Positions 1 through 6,283 of a DNA stretch of 14,290 nt are shown piece after piece. The DNA lies in NCBI GenBank assembly GCA_016935885.1, contig JAFGQA010000123.1, forward strand, positions 1 to 14,290. Reading direction: 5' to 3'. This DNA is from Phycisphaerae bacterium (GTDB lineage: Bacteria; Planctomycetota; Phycisphaerae; UBA1845; UTPLA1). Within the stretch, counting starts at the first letter, position 1; the number at the start of each line of letters is the position of its first letter. A program made the translations under genes and the position numbers. Below the pieces are notes generated by a model. It made no database searches. It was not told where the DNA came from and saw nothing but the letters and a program-made list of their open reading frames with translations.

Positions 1-1
1 C

Positions 2-388
2 CCGGTGCTGGGCCTCAAGGCCGGGGCGCTGGACGAGATGGATTTCTGGGCGGGAACGGTCGGCCTTGCGCTCTTCGGATTCCTGGAGACGATGATGTTT
101 GTGTGGCTGTTCGGGCCGCGGAAAGCCTGGGAGGAACTGCACCTCGGCGCTGAAGTGCGCCTGCCGAAGGTCTTCTACTACATCCTGACTTATGTCACGC
201 CCATTCTTCTGCTGGTCGTATTCATCGCGTGGGCATGGCAGGATGGCTGGGCGATGCTGACGATGAAGGGCGCGGACGCCGCCAGCATCCCGTGGCGCTG
301 GGCCGCCCGCATGCTGATCTTCGTGACCGCCGGGCTCTCGTTCTGGCTGGTTTCCAAGGCCTGGAAGCGGAGGGAGGCGAGGGCATGA
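2..388 (+). CDS. SNF-family sodium-dependent transporter, C-terminal part (5' end outside window)
   Basis: The reading frame is open from the window edge and ends at TGA 386-388, so only about the last 128 residues are present. Three hydrophobic segments are visible: one after the LDEMDFWAG motif, one around YYILTYVTPILLLVVFIAWAW, and one around IPWRWAARMLIFVTAGLSFWL. The LDxxDFWAG motif, the 'WLFGPRKAWEEL' loop and the 'YVTP' helix are typical of the last helices of bacterial neurotransmitter:sodium symporters, which import amino acids using the sodium gradient. The substrate cannot be read from this fragment. The stop overlaps the start of the next small gene (ATGA), so the two are probably co-translated. 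Codon use is strongly GC-ending, unlike the defence genes to the right. Confidence 0.85.
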   Translation, partial: PVLGLKAGALDEMDFWAGTVGLALFGFLETMMFVWLFGPRKAWEELHLGAEVRLPKVFYYILTYVTPILLLVVFIAWAWQDGWAMLTMKGADAASIPWRWAARMLIFVTAGLSFWLVSKAWKRREARA

Positions 389-570
389 AAGGCGCCGGAT
401 GGATTTTCCTGGTCGTGAGCTGGGGCGTGGTCCTCTTCTGGGCCGCCTGGTGCCTGAGCCGCGTCCTGACCTCCAAACAGCACTGGACTCGCCCCGAAGA
501 GGACATCCGCGAACTGCACCACGGCGAATTCGGCGAACAGACCCCGAAGGACCCGGACCAAAAGGCCTGA
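385..570 (+). CDS. Small single-helix membrane protein, possible SNF transporter small subunit (MetS-like)
   Basis: This is a 61-codon gene starting at ATG 385, inside the stop of the transporter gene (ATGA overlap). A GGAGG lies 7 nt upstream. A longer in-frame ORF runs upstream from here but is only a shadow of the transporter gene. Residues about 5-27 form one transmembrane helix (WIFLVVSWGVVLFWAAWCL), followed by a charged polar tail of about 35 residues. In Corynebacterium the NSS-family methionine/alanine importer MetP works with a tiny one-helix partner, MetS, encoded directly downstream. The size, topology and overlap here match that arrangement. Sequence identity to MetS itself is not evident, so the role is inferred mainly from context. 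The stop lies only 11 bp from the convergent stop of hsdR. Confidence 0.72.
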   Translation: MKGAGWIFLVVSWGVVLFWAAWCLSRVLTSKQHWTRPEEDIRELHHGEFGEQTPKDPDQKA

Positions 571-581
571 CCGACCGGTCC

Positions 582-3500
582 CTACTCTCCCACCGCCTTC
601 TTCCTGTCGTAGTACCGCTCGAACAGCCAAGCCAGGAAGAACTGTGCAAACCTTGGATTGTCGGTGACCTGCTTGTAGAACTTGAAGTTCGTATCAATCA
701 TGTCCTGAAGCTGGTCGGACACCACATGGTCGAAGGTCAGTCTGGCGTTTTCGGGCGTATTGACTCTCACGCTGGCTTCAAGTGCTCGGTTCCCATCCAG
801 CTTCACTTCGAGATGCTCAATGAAGACCTTGTCTTCCTCCGTGAAGTCCGTGCCGAAACGCTCGTTCAGTTGGCGAATGATCTCCGAGAGCGCGTCCACA
901 TCCTCCGGAGTCTTCTGGCACTTATCTTTGGGCTTCTGGGACTCAAGCGGCTTTCTCTCGTCGCCCAGCCTGATGCCTTCGGTCCCTTGGTGTTCGATCC
1001 GCAAGGACCGCATGTCAACCTGCTCCAGGATTTCCCGCGGCAGGTCATTGGGCGGCACGGGCAGTTTCCTTCTAAGCAGGCGCGCGAAAACGTACAGCTT
1101 CTCCAGCTCGGGATCTGAGAACGGGATGATCTGCGACAGAAAGGAGTACAACCTGACGTAGTCCGTGAGATAACTCCGGAATGATTTCTGTTCGTCCTCG
1201 GACACCTGCCTGAACCGCTCCACCACTGGGTCGAGAAGAGCAAAGAGCTTGTCTTGCGTGGCGCCGGGACGGAAGTACTGCTCAGCGAAGGCCTGTACAT
1301 CCTGTCGACTGTAGACGCCGACCTCATCGAGTTTCTGCTCCAGGTCGTGGAGCAGGTTCGGATCTGTGCCCTCTCTTAGATAAGTGCGGTCATGGTACGA
1401 CTCGAACGCTTTCTTGATCTCGTCTGTGGTGTTGGCAAAGTCCAGCACCATAGTTTCGCTTTTCTCCGGATGCACCCTGTTCAGCCTCGATAGCGTCTGG
1501 ACCGCCTGAACGCCGCCCAACTTCTGATCCACATACATCGTGTGCAAGAGCGGCTGGTCAAAGCCGGTCTGGAACTTGAACGCGACCACGAGGAGACGAT
1601 ACTCGTCCCGCTTGAAGGTCTCGGCCGTCTTGGATTCGCTGAATCCGTTCATGCTCTGCTCGGTGAATTCCGCCTGCCCGTCCTTCACCTTGCCGGAGAA
1701 CGCCACGAGCGACCTGTAGCGATGGCCGTGTTCACGCAGATACGCATCCAGAGCCAGTTTGTAGCGGACAGCATGGAGCCGCGACCGCGTCACGATCATG
1801 GCCTTGGCCCTGCCCTTGATCCGATGCGCCACCTGCGACGCGAAATGCTCAACGATAATCGCGACTTTCTTGTTGATCGTGTGCTCGTGCAGGTCCACGA
1901 ACTGACGCAACAGGAACGCCGCCTTGCGCCGGTCGTATGAGGGATCGTCCTCGATCTTCTTCAGCAGATTCCAGTACTCGTGGTACGTGGTGTAGTTCTC
2001 TAGAACGTCCAGGATGAACTTCTCTTCGATCGCCTGGCGCATGGTGTACAGGCTGTACGGAACGTACTTCCCTTCCTTGGTCTTCGTCCCGAAGATCTCA
2101 ATCGTCTTGGACTTTGGCGTGGCCGTGAAGGCAAACATGCTCACGTTGAGTGGAAGTTGCCGCTTCCGCATCTCGGCGATAACAGTATCTTCCAGGTCCT
2201 CCTGCTTGCCCTCCACCGCCTCGGCCTCTTCCAGGCGTTCCACGCTCAAGACCTCTTTCAGGCTCTTCGTGCTTTCACCCGTCTGCGAGGAATGGGCCTC
2301 ATCCACGATCACCGCAAACCGGGTGCCCGGCATGTCGCCGATCTCGTTGACGATCACCGGGAACTTCTGAAGGGTCGTCACAATGATGGTCTTGCCCTCT
2401 TCCAGCGCCTGTTTGAGTTGTTTCGAGGTCTTGTCGATATTCTCGACAAGGCCCAGCGTCTGCTCGAACTGCTTGACCGTCTGTTGAAGCTGACGGTCAA
2501 TAACCCGTCGGTCTGACAGCACTACAATCGAGTCGAAAACCCGTCGATCCTCCTTGTCGTGCAGGACCGAGAGCTGATGAGCCAACCATGAGATCGAGTT
2601 GCTCTTGCCGCTGCCCGCGCTGTGCTGGATCAGGTACTTCTGGCCTGTGCCCCGCCACCGCGCGTCCTCCACAAGCCGCCGGACGCAGTCGAGCTGGTGG
2701 AAGCGCGGAAACAGGAGCTTCTGTTCCCCTGTCTTCCGGCCCTTGTCGTCCAGCATATCCACCACGTGGATGAAGTGCTGAATCAGGTTCAGGACGCTGT
2801 CTTTTGACCATACCTGCTCCCAGAGGTAGGCCGTGGGAAAACCACGCCACGATTGCGGATTGCCGGCGCCGCCGTCGCGACCACGGTTGAACGGAATGAA
2901 CTCTGTCTTGGGCCCCTTCAGGTGGGTCGTCAGGTACACCAGCTCCGGGTCCACGGCGAAGTGGGCCAGGCACCGGCCGAAGGCGAATAACGGTTCGCGC
3001 GGATCACGGTCAAACTGATACTGGCGCATCGCGTGCGTCACGTCCTGCCCCTTGAAGGGGTCCTTCAGCTCAGCCGTGAAGATCGGCAGACCATTGACGA
3101 ACACCCCGAGATCCAGACTGCTCTTCCCTTTCAGGCTGTACTCCAACTGCCTTACCACGCTGAAGAGGTTCGCCTGATATCGCTCCAGGATCTCGGGATT
3201 GAGGCCGTGCGACGGCTTGAAGCAGACCATCTCGAATGAACAGCCGTGGTCCTTGACGCCTTTGCGGAGCACGTCAATGGTGCCGCGCTTCTGGATCTCC
3301 GAAGCCAGCCGCCGCAGAAACTTCGCCTTGGCATCCTCGCCATGAAGCTTCTTGAGCTTCTCCCACTCCTTGGGCTGAGTGGCGTAGATGAAGTCAATGA
3401 CGTCGGAGGGGATCAGGCACAGTTCACGGTCATAGTCGTCGGGCTTGCGGCGTTGATAACCGCCCGGGGTGAGCACCCCTTCGGTGGTTACTTGAGCTAT

Positions 3501-3599
3501 CCCTGTGGCCTGTGGTGTCGCGTCCTGCGGGCCATGCGCCAGCATCGCCCGCTCAATCGAGGCCTCGAAATCCCGCTCGGATGTGTCCACCGGGGTCAT
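582..3599 (-). CDS. hsdR: Type I restriction enzyme, restriction/translocation subunit HsdR
   Basis: HsdR is the DNA-cleaving and ATP-driven translocating subunit of a type I restriction complex. Numbered from the upstream GTG (3617), the N-terminal PD-(D/E)xK nuclease shows D169 and the E183-L-K185 motif. The SF2 motor follows with Walker A SAGSGKSNS near 333-341, DEAH at 439-442, motif III TATP at 498-501 and the motif VI-like SRLNR. The C-terminal region (about 800-1011) is the assembly part and ends in ERYYDRKKAVGE. About 1005 residues is normal for HsdR. I chose ATG 3599 (MTPVDTSERDFE) because a GGAAGAG stands just upstream. The GTG at 3617, six codons further out, has no good ribosome site. 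The gene lies 70 bp below the AbiEi-like gene, far from hsdM and hsdS, and has no good promoter of its own in that gap. The gene appears intact. Confidence 0.95.
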   Translation of the reverse strand: MTPVDTSERDFEASIERAMLAHGPQDATPQATGIAQVTTEGVLTPGGYQRRKPDDYDRELCLIPSDVIDFIYATQPKEWEKLKKLHGEDAKAKFLRRLASEIQKRGTIDVLRKGVKDHGCSFEMVCFKPSHGLNPEILERYQANLFSVVRQLEYSLKGKSSLDLGVFVNGLPIFTAELKDPFKGQDVTHAMRQYQFDRDPREPLFAFGRCLAHFAVDPELVYLTTHLKGPKTEFIPFNRGRDGGAGNPQSWRGFPTAYLWEQVWSKDSVLNLIQHFIHVVDMLDDKGRKTGEQKLLFPRFHQLDCVRRLVEDARWRGTGQKYLIQHSAGSGKSNSISWLAHQLSVLHDKEDRRVFDSIVVLSDRRVIDRQLQQTVKQFEQTLGLVENIDKTSKQLKQALEEGKTIIVTTLQKFPVIVNEIGDMPGTRFAVIVDEAHSSQTGESTKSLKEVLSVERLEEAEAVEGKQEDLEDTVIAEMRKRQLPLNVSMFAFTATPKSKTIEIFGTKTKEGKYVPYSLYTMRQAIEEKFILDVLENYTTYHEYWNLLKKIEDDPSYDRRKAAFLLRQFVDLHEHTINKKVAIIVEHFASQVAHRIKGRAKAMIVTRSRLHAVRYKLALDAYLREHGHRYRSLVAFSGKVKDGQAEFTEQSMNGFSESKTAETFKRDEYRLLVVAFKFQTGFDQPLLHTMYVDQKLGGVQAVQTLSRLNRVHPEKSETMVLDFANTTDEIKKAFESYHDRTYLREGTDPNLLHDLEQKLDEVGVYSRQDVQAFAEQYFRPGATQDKLFALLDPVVERFRQVSEDEQKSFRSYLTDYVRLYSFLSQIIPFSDPELEKLYVFARLLRRKLPVPPNDLPREILEQVDMRSLRIEHQGTEGIRLGDERKPLESQKPKDKCQKTPEDVDALSEIIRQLNERFGTDFTEEDKVFIEHLEVKLDGNRALEASVRVNTPENARLTFDHVVSDQLQDMIDTNFKFYKQVTDNPRFAQFFLAWLFERYYDRKKAVGE

Positions 3600-3669
3600 C
3601 GGTTTCTCTTCCGCCACGCCCCGCCCGTGGGCCAGATCATGTCAAACCGGCCTTCCCCCTGCAATGCAA

Positions 3670-4281
3670 TCATCGCCACACTATGGCCTCAAGGTAGGGC
3701 CGGATCACCGTGGAGACCCTGCAGATCCCGGCATAGTGCGACAGTTGGTCCATCGTGAACTTCCGGTCATGCCAACCATCCTTCACGGCCTCGAGAAACA
3801 CATCCAGCCCGATCTTGAGCCTGTATTTGAAGCAGTCCGCGATTGTCTTGGCCGGGCTGTACACCGGCACCTTCACGCCTTCAATGGTCTTCATCTCCAC
3901 TCCCTCCGTCAGCGCCTTGCCCGAGAACCGCACAATCCGCAGCGGCGGATATTGGGTTTTGGGGCGGCGCGCCTTCGGCGGGAGAGCAATCCAGACTTCG
4001 CGGGGAAGCTGGGTGCCGATGTTGTGATACCTGAGCGCAGACAGCAGGCAGATTCTTGCATGGGGTATCCGCTTGCACACCTCGGCAAGCGAATGGTGTT
4101 CGGTTACATCCGCGCCCGTCGGGATGTATATGCCGCGATCCATCCGTTGCAGGAGTCCACGGGCGCAAAGCCGGCCGAGGTACACACGGGGAATGCCTTT
4201 CCGGTCGAGATCCTTCGGCCTTAGGACTCCTTTCCTGCGCGCGAGTTGCAGAACCTGGTCACTGAGGGTCGGCTTGTCCAT
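3670..4281 (-). CDS. AbiEi-like winged-helix protein (type IV antitoxin family), no toxin partner
   Basis: The 203-residue protein has an N-terminal winged helix (about 7-55, with 'GVLRPKDLDRKGIPRVYLGRL' helices and a 'RGIYIPTG' wing). Its C-terminal domain carries the conserved 'YSPAKTIADCFKYR' stretch (about 141-154) and 'GLDVFLEAVKDG'. This is the layout of AbiEi, the antitoxin of AbiE type IV toxin-antitoxin systems, which represses its own operon by binding inverted repeats. The partner nucleotidyltransferase AbiEii would normally follow it, but here the next gene is hsdR after a gap too short for any remnant. A 32-bp palindrome overlaps its predicted promoter. The start ATG 4281 has no Shine-Dalgarno and lies 6 nt past the predicted -10, so the mRNA may be leaderless. 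I infer a transcriptional regulator of itself and hsdR. An antitoxin whose toxin lies elsewhere is also possible. Confidence 0.85.
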   Translation of the reverse strand: MDKPTLSDQVLQLARRKGVLRPKDLDRKGIPRVYLGRLCARGLLQRMDRGIYIPTGADVTEHHSLAEVCKRIPHARICLLSALRYHNIGTQLPREVWIALPPKARRPKTQYPPLRIVRFSGKALTEGVEMKTIEGVKVPVYSPAKTIADCFKYRLKIGLDVFLEAVKDGWHDRKFTMDQLSHYAGICRVSTVIRPYLEAIVWR

Positions 4282-4287
4282 GCGGGC

Positions 4288-4329
4288 ATTGTTACAGAAC
4301 GTCGGAAGATGTCAACATCTTCCGACGTT
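4288..4329 (-). promoter_or_regulatory. Promoter with overlapping 32-bp palindromic operator upstream of the AbiEi-like gene
   Basis: Two perfect 15-bp arms, AACGTCGGAAGATGT (4298-4312) and its reverse complement (4315-4329), are separated by only CA. An outer TGTT/AACA pair extends the symmetry. Read on the minus strand, the centre is a perfect -35 box, TTGACA (4315-4310). After a 16-bp spacer comes AACAAT (4293-4288, 4/6 match to -10), then 6 nt to the ATG. No T-tract follows, so a terminator is unlikely. A dimeric repressor bound here would cover the -35 box. AbiEi proteins are known to autorepress through inverted repeats. Confidence 0.65.
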
Positions 4330-4361
4330 TCGGAACATATTCGCGCCAGGCCAAACCAGGC

Positions 4362-4904
4362 CTATTTCCCCTCAAGGAACCGGAGTATCTCATCTAGTTC
4401 GCGGCATCCGCTCCGCCGGCTTTCCAGCATTGCTTTCGGGAAGTGTGCCCCGTAGTTCCTGTCATCCGTCTTGCGCTTGTCGTCGAGGACGTGCGCGTGG
4501 AAGGTAGCCTTCGCCTGACTTGCCGTGGCACGGGCGGCACGGAATCCTGCATGCTGCAGGATCGTTAGCAACAACCCCTCGATGCACGGCGTACAGCCCG
4601 CGTAGACCATCTGAGTCCCTCGCACCCTGTCGGGCAATTTCACGGGCCAGGGCTTGTCTTTGTCCATGACGACCAGACACTTCTCATAGGCTCGCTGCCG
4701 CAACCTGCCGCGCGCGGTTCGCACCACCGTGGCAGGCGAGCCGCCGTGGGCATCTTCAATCTTCACGGCAATGCCACAGCCCCGGCCCGCATACAGGTTC
4801 TTGAGGTGCTTGAGGAATGCTGTCTCCGTCGCCCCCTCGCCGACCACGAGAAACGCCCTGCTCGCTTTGCGCTGAGGCGGTCGCTGTGGCTTGCATCTCG
4901 TCAT
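4362..4904 (-). CDS. RloB/AbiLii-like TOPRIM-fold protein, partner of the AAA ATPase
   Basis: This 180-residue protein begins with a basic leader and then a TOPRIM-type first motif, FLVVGEGATETAFLKHL (E23, E27). An acidic pair, VVMDKDKPW (D81, D83), and a CIEGLLL segment (107-113) follow at the spacing seen in the RloB family. RloB was named for genes linked to type I restriction operons in Campylobacter. The same Pfam family includes AbiLii, required for lactococcal AbiL phage resistance. TOPRIM proteins paired with ABC-type ATPases (OLD, Gabija, PARIS) are often nucleases, so an ATPase-gated nuclease is a reasonable inference that I cannot confirm from the sequence. The start lies 8 nt after the ATPase stop, with no clear Shine-Dalgarno, so translation probably depends on coupling. 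The protein is slightly shorter than many family members but has the key acidic residues. Confidence 0.82.
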   Translation of the reverse strand: MTRCKPQRPPQRKASRAFLVVGEGATETAFLKHLKNLYAGRGCGIAVKIEDAHGGSPATVVRTARGRLRQRAYEKCLVVMDKDKPWPVKLPDRVRGTQMVYAGCTPCIEGLLLTILQHAGFRAARATASQAKATFHAHVLDDKRKTDDRNYGAHFPKAMLESRRSGCRELDEILRFLEGK

Positions 4905-4912
4905 GTCGGCGC

Positions 4913-6124
4913 TCAGATATTAGGCACGCCCCCGTAGGCGCCGGACATGTACTTCGCGTAGAGATTGTCGTCCCGTCGGACGCCTTTCATCGTATCCAGG
5001 CGCCAGGCCTCACTTCGACAGGTCTTCGGGTCCTTCTCGACGAGTACGACCTGGGTCTTGTCCATCACCCGCAGGACTTCCGTCGAGTGACAACTGAACA
5101 GCAGTTGTGCGTTCTTCGGGTTGGTCTGCAGATCAAAGAACAGGCCCACGACGGTCGGAATCATGTGGGGATGCAGATCCACTTCGAACTCGTCTATGAC
5201 GGCGAGCCCCCCCTTGTCCAGAACCCGGAACAGATGTTGCAGCAGGACGAAAAGGTTTCTCGTTCCGCTCGACTCGAAGACAAATGGCAACTCGTATTCC
5301 CGGCCGCTGACCGCATGCACCCCAAACGGTATGTACAGCTCGCGGCCCTTTCTTCCTTCCGCCGCCTCAAGCTTCCTCTGCTTTATCCGGATGCCGCTCA
5401 GGCCAAGGTCAAGACGCACGAGCAAATCCTCGACCTGCTCCTTCAGCGCGCGTTGTGCATGGTACCGTTGCGCTGCTGTGGACACGGCATCCCCGAGACC
5501 GGGTTCGCGCCGACCGAGCCTGTAAAGGTTGGTTTCCGTGCCTTCAAGATACTGAATCAGAGGTTGCGAGAGCGGGTGTTGTATCTGACGCAACACTGAG
5601 ATGAGCGAAGCGTTCTTGCGGAGCAGCGGCTCCACTGCCGCGCGTTCGATTGCGAAGTCCTGTTCCACCAAGTCGTAGCCTTGACTGCTGGGATTCCAGG
5701 TCCGCTTGAAGAGATAGCGAAAGTGAGACTCGTGCTTCCGAGAAAGCTGTTCATGATCCACCCGGCCCGCCTGGAGTTTCACATCGTAGCGGTAGATCGC
5801 TGCGGCAATCTCGAATTCGAGGCAAAACGACGAAGTCGGGTCTTGCGGGTCCGCAAACGCGAAGGTGTCAATCGGAACGCTGTCCAGTGCCTCGATTCGC
5901 GTAAAGGAGTGCAACATGAACCAATTCAGAAAGGTGAATCCCTTCAGAAGGTTCGTCTTGCCACCGCCGTTGGGTCCGATGACAGCAACGGCCCGGCTCA
6001 GACGCTGACCGGACGGTGCGGAGAAGAACAGGTGGTTGTCCGGCGCCTGCTTCCCCACCCGGAAATCCACGGTCGCCGTGTCAGCGAACGAGCAGAAATT
6101 CCGCATCGAGAAACTGTGGATCAT
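4913..6124 (-). CDS. ABC-type AAA ATPase (AAA_15/AAA_21-like), RloA/AbiLi-like partner of RloB
   Basis: This SMC/RecF-like ATPase has Walker A GPNGGGKTNLL (residues 50-60 of the 403-residue form) and an ABC-signature-like ESSGTRNL (284-291). Walker B is GLAVIDEFEVDLHP (306-319), and the switch histidine lies in FSCHST (about 343-348). Between them is a helical lid/coiled-coil insert of about 220 residues. The 'YMSGAYGGVPNI' tail is typical, as I recall, of ATPases encoded just before RloB genes. ATG 6124 is preferred because GGAGG lies 5 nt upstream and family members start with MIxSFxxxNFxSF. ATG 6139 would add five residues. The next gene follows after 8 nt. Together they look like a two-gene abortive-infection module of the AbiL or PARIS kind, with the ATPase as sensor or gate. 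A promoter candidate lies upstream. Confidence 0.88.
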   Translation of the reverse strand: MIHSFSMRNFCSFADTATVDFRVGKQAPDNHLFFSAPSGQRLSRAVAVIGPNGGGKTNLLKGFTFLNWFMLHSFTRIEALDSVPIDTFAFADPQDPTSSFCLEFEIAAAIYRYDVKLQAGRVDHEQLSRKHESHFRYLFKRTWNPSSQGYDLVEQDFAIERAAVEPLLRKNASLISVLRQIQHPLSQPLIQYLEGTETNLYRLGRREPGLGDAVSTAAQRYHAQRALKEQVEDLLVRLDLGLSGIRIKQRKLEAAEGRKGRELYIPFGVHAVSGREYELPFVFESSGTRNLFVLLQHLFRVLDKGGLAVIDEFEVDLHPHMIPTVVGLFFDLQTNPKNAQLLFSCHSTEVLRVMDKTQVVLVEKDPKTCRSEAWRLDTMKGVRRDDNLYAKYMSGAYGGVPNI

Positions 6125-6129
6125 GGCTG

Positions 6130-6134
6130 CCTCC
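6130..6134 (-). promoter_or_regulatory. Ribosome-binding site deciding the ATPase start
   Basis: GGAGG on the minus strand lies 5 nt before ATG 6124. It falls inside the reading frame if ATG 6139 were used, which argues for the shorter protein. Confidence 0.6.
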
Positions 6135-6162
6135 GCCATAGGATTGATGGGATCTTGGAGAC

Positions 6163-6190
6163 ACTATGGCACAAGATATGCCGATTTCAA
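6163..6190 (-). promoter_or_regulatory. Candidate promoter for the AAA ATPase-RloB pair
   Basis: On the minus strand TTGAAA (6190-6185, 5/6 match to -35) is followed by a 16-bp spacer and CATAGT (6168-6163, 4/6 match to -10), about 38 nt before ATG 6124. It sits in an AT-richer stretch of the gap between the AlbA_2 gene and the ATPase, the largest break in the minus-strand gene run. This suggests the pair can be transcribed independently of the hsdM unit. It is a consensus match only. Confidence 0.4.
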
Positions 6191-6283
6191 CATAATTCTG
6201 TTGGAACGTGTAAGTTATGGCCCATTCAGGCGCCTTTTCTAGCCAATTCTTGAGCCATCTGGGCCCTCCCGCCCCCCCGCGCG

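Noticed and set aside
352..366. A fourth TTCCAA-N3-TTGGAA-like site at the end of the transporter gene
   Set aside because: It has one mismatch, is isolated, and is fully explained by coding sequence. It could still be counted in a genome-wide motif census.
3640..3645. TTGACA on the minus strand upstream of hsdR as a private promoter
   Set aside because: The DNA at -10 distance (about 3617-3623) is nearly all G and C, so no credible -10 exists.
4298..4329. The 32-bp palindrome as a Rho-independent terminator of rloB
   Set aside because: There is no U-rich tail, and a TTGACA -35 box sits at its centre with a correctly spaced -10, which favours an operator/promoter.
4348..4363. AGGCC/GGCCT hairpin at the rloB stop as a terminator
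   Set aside because: The arms are only 5 bp and no T-tract follows on the minus strand.
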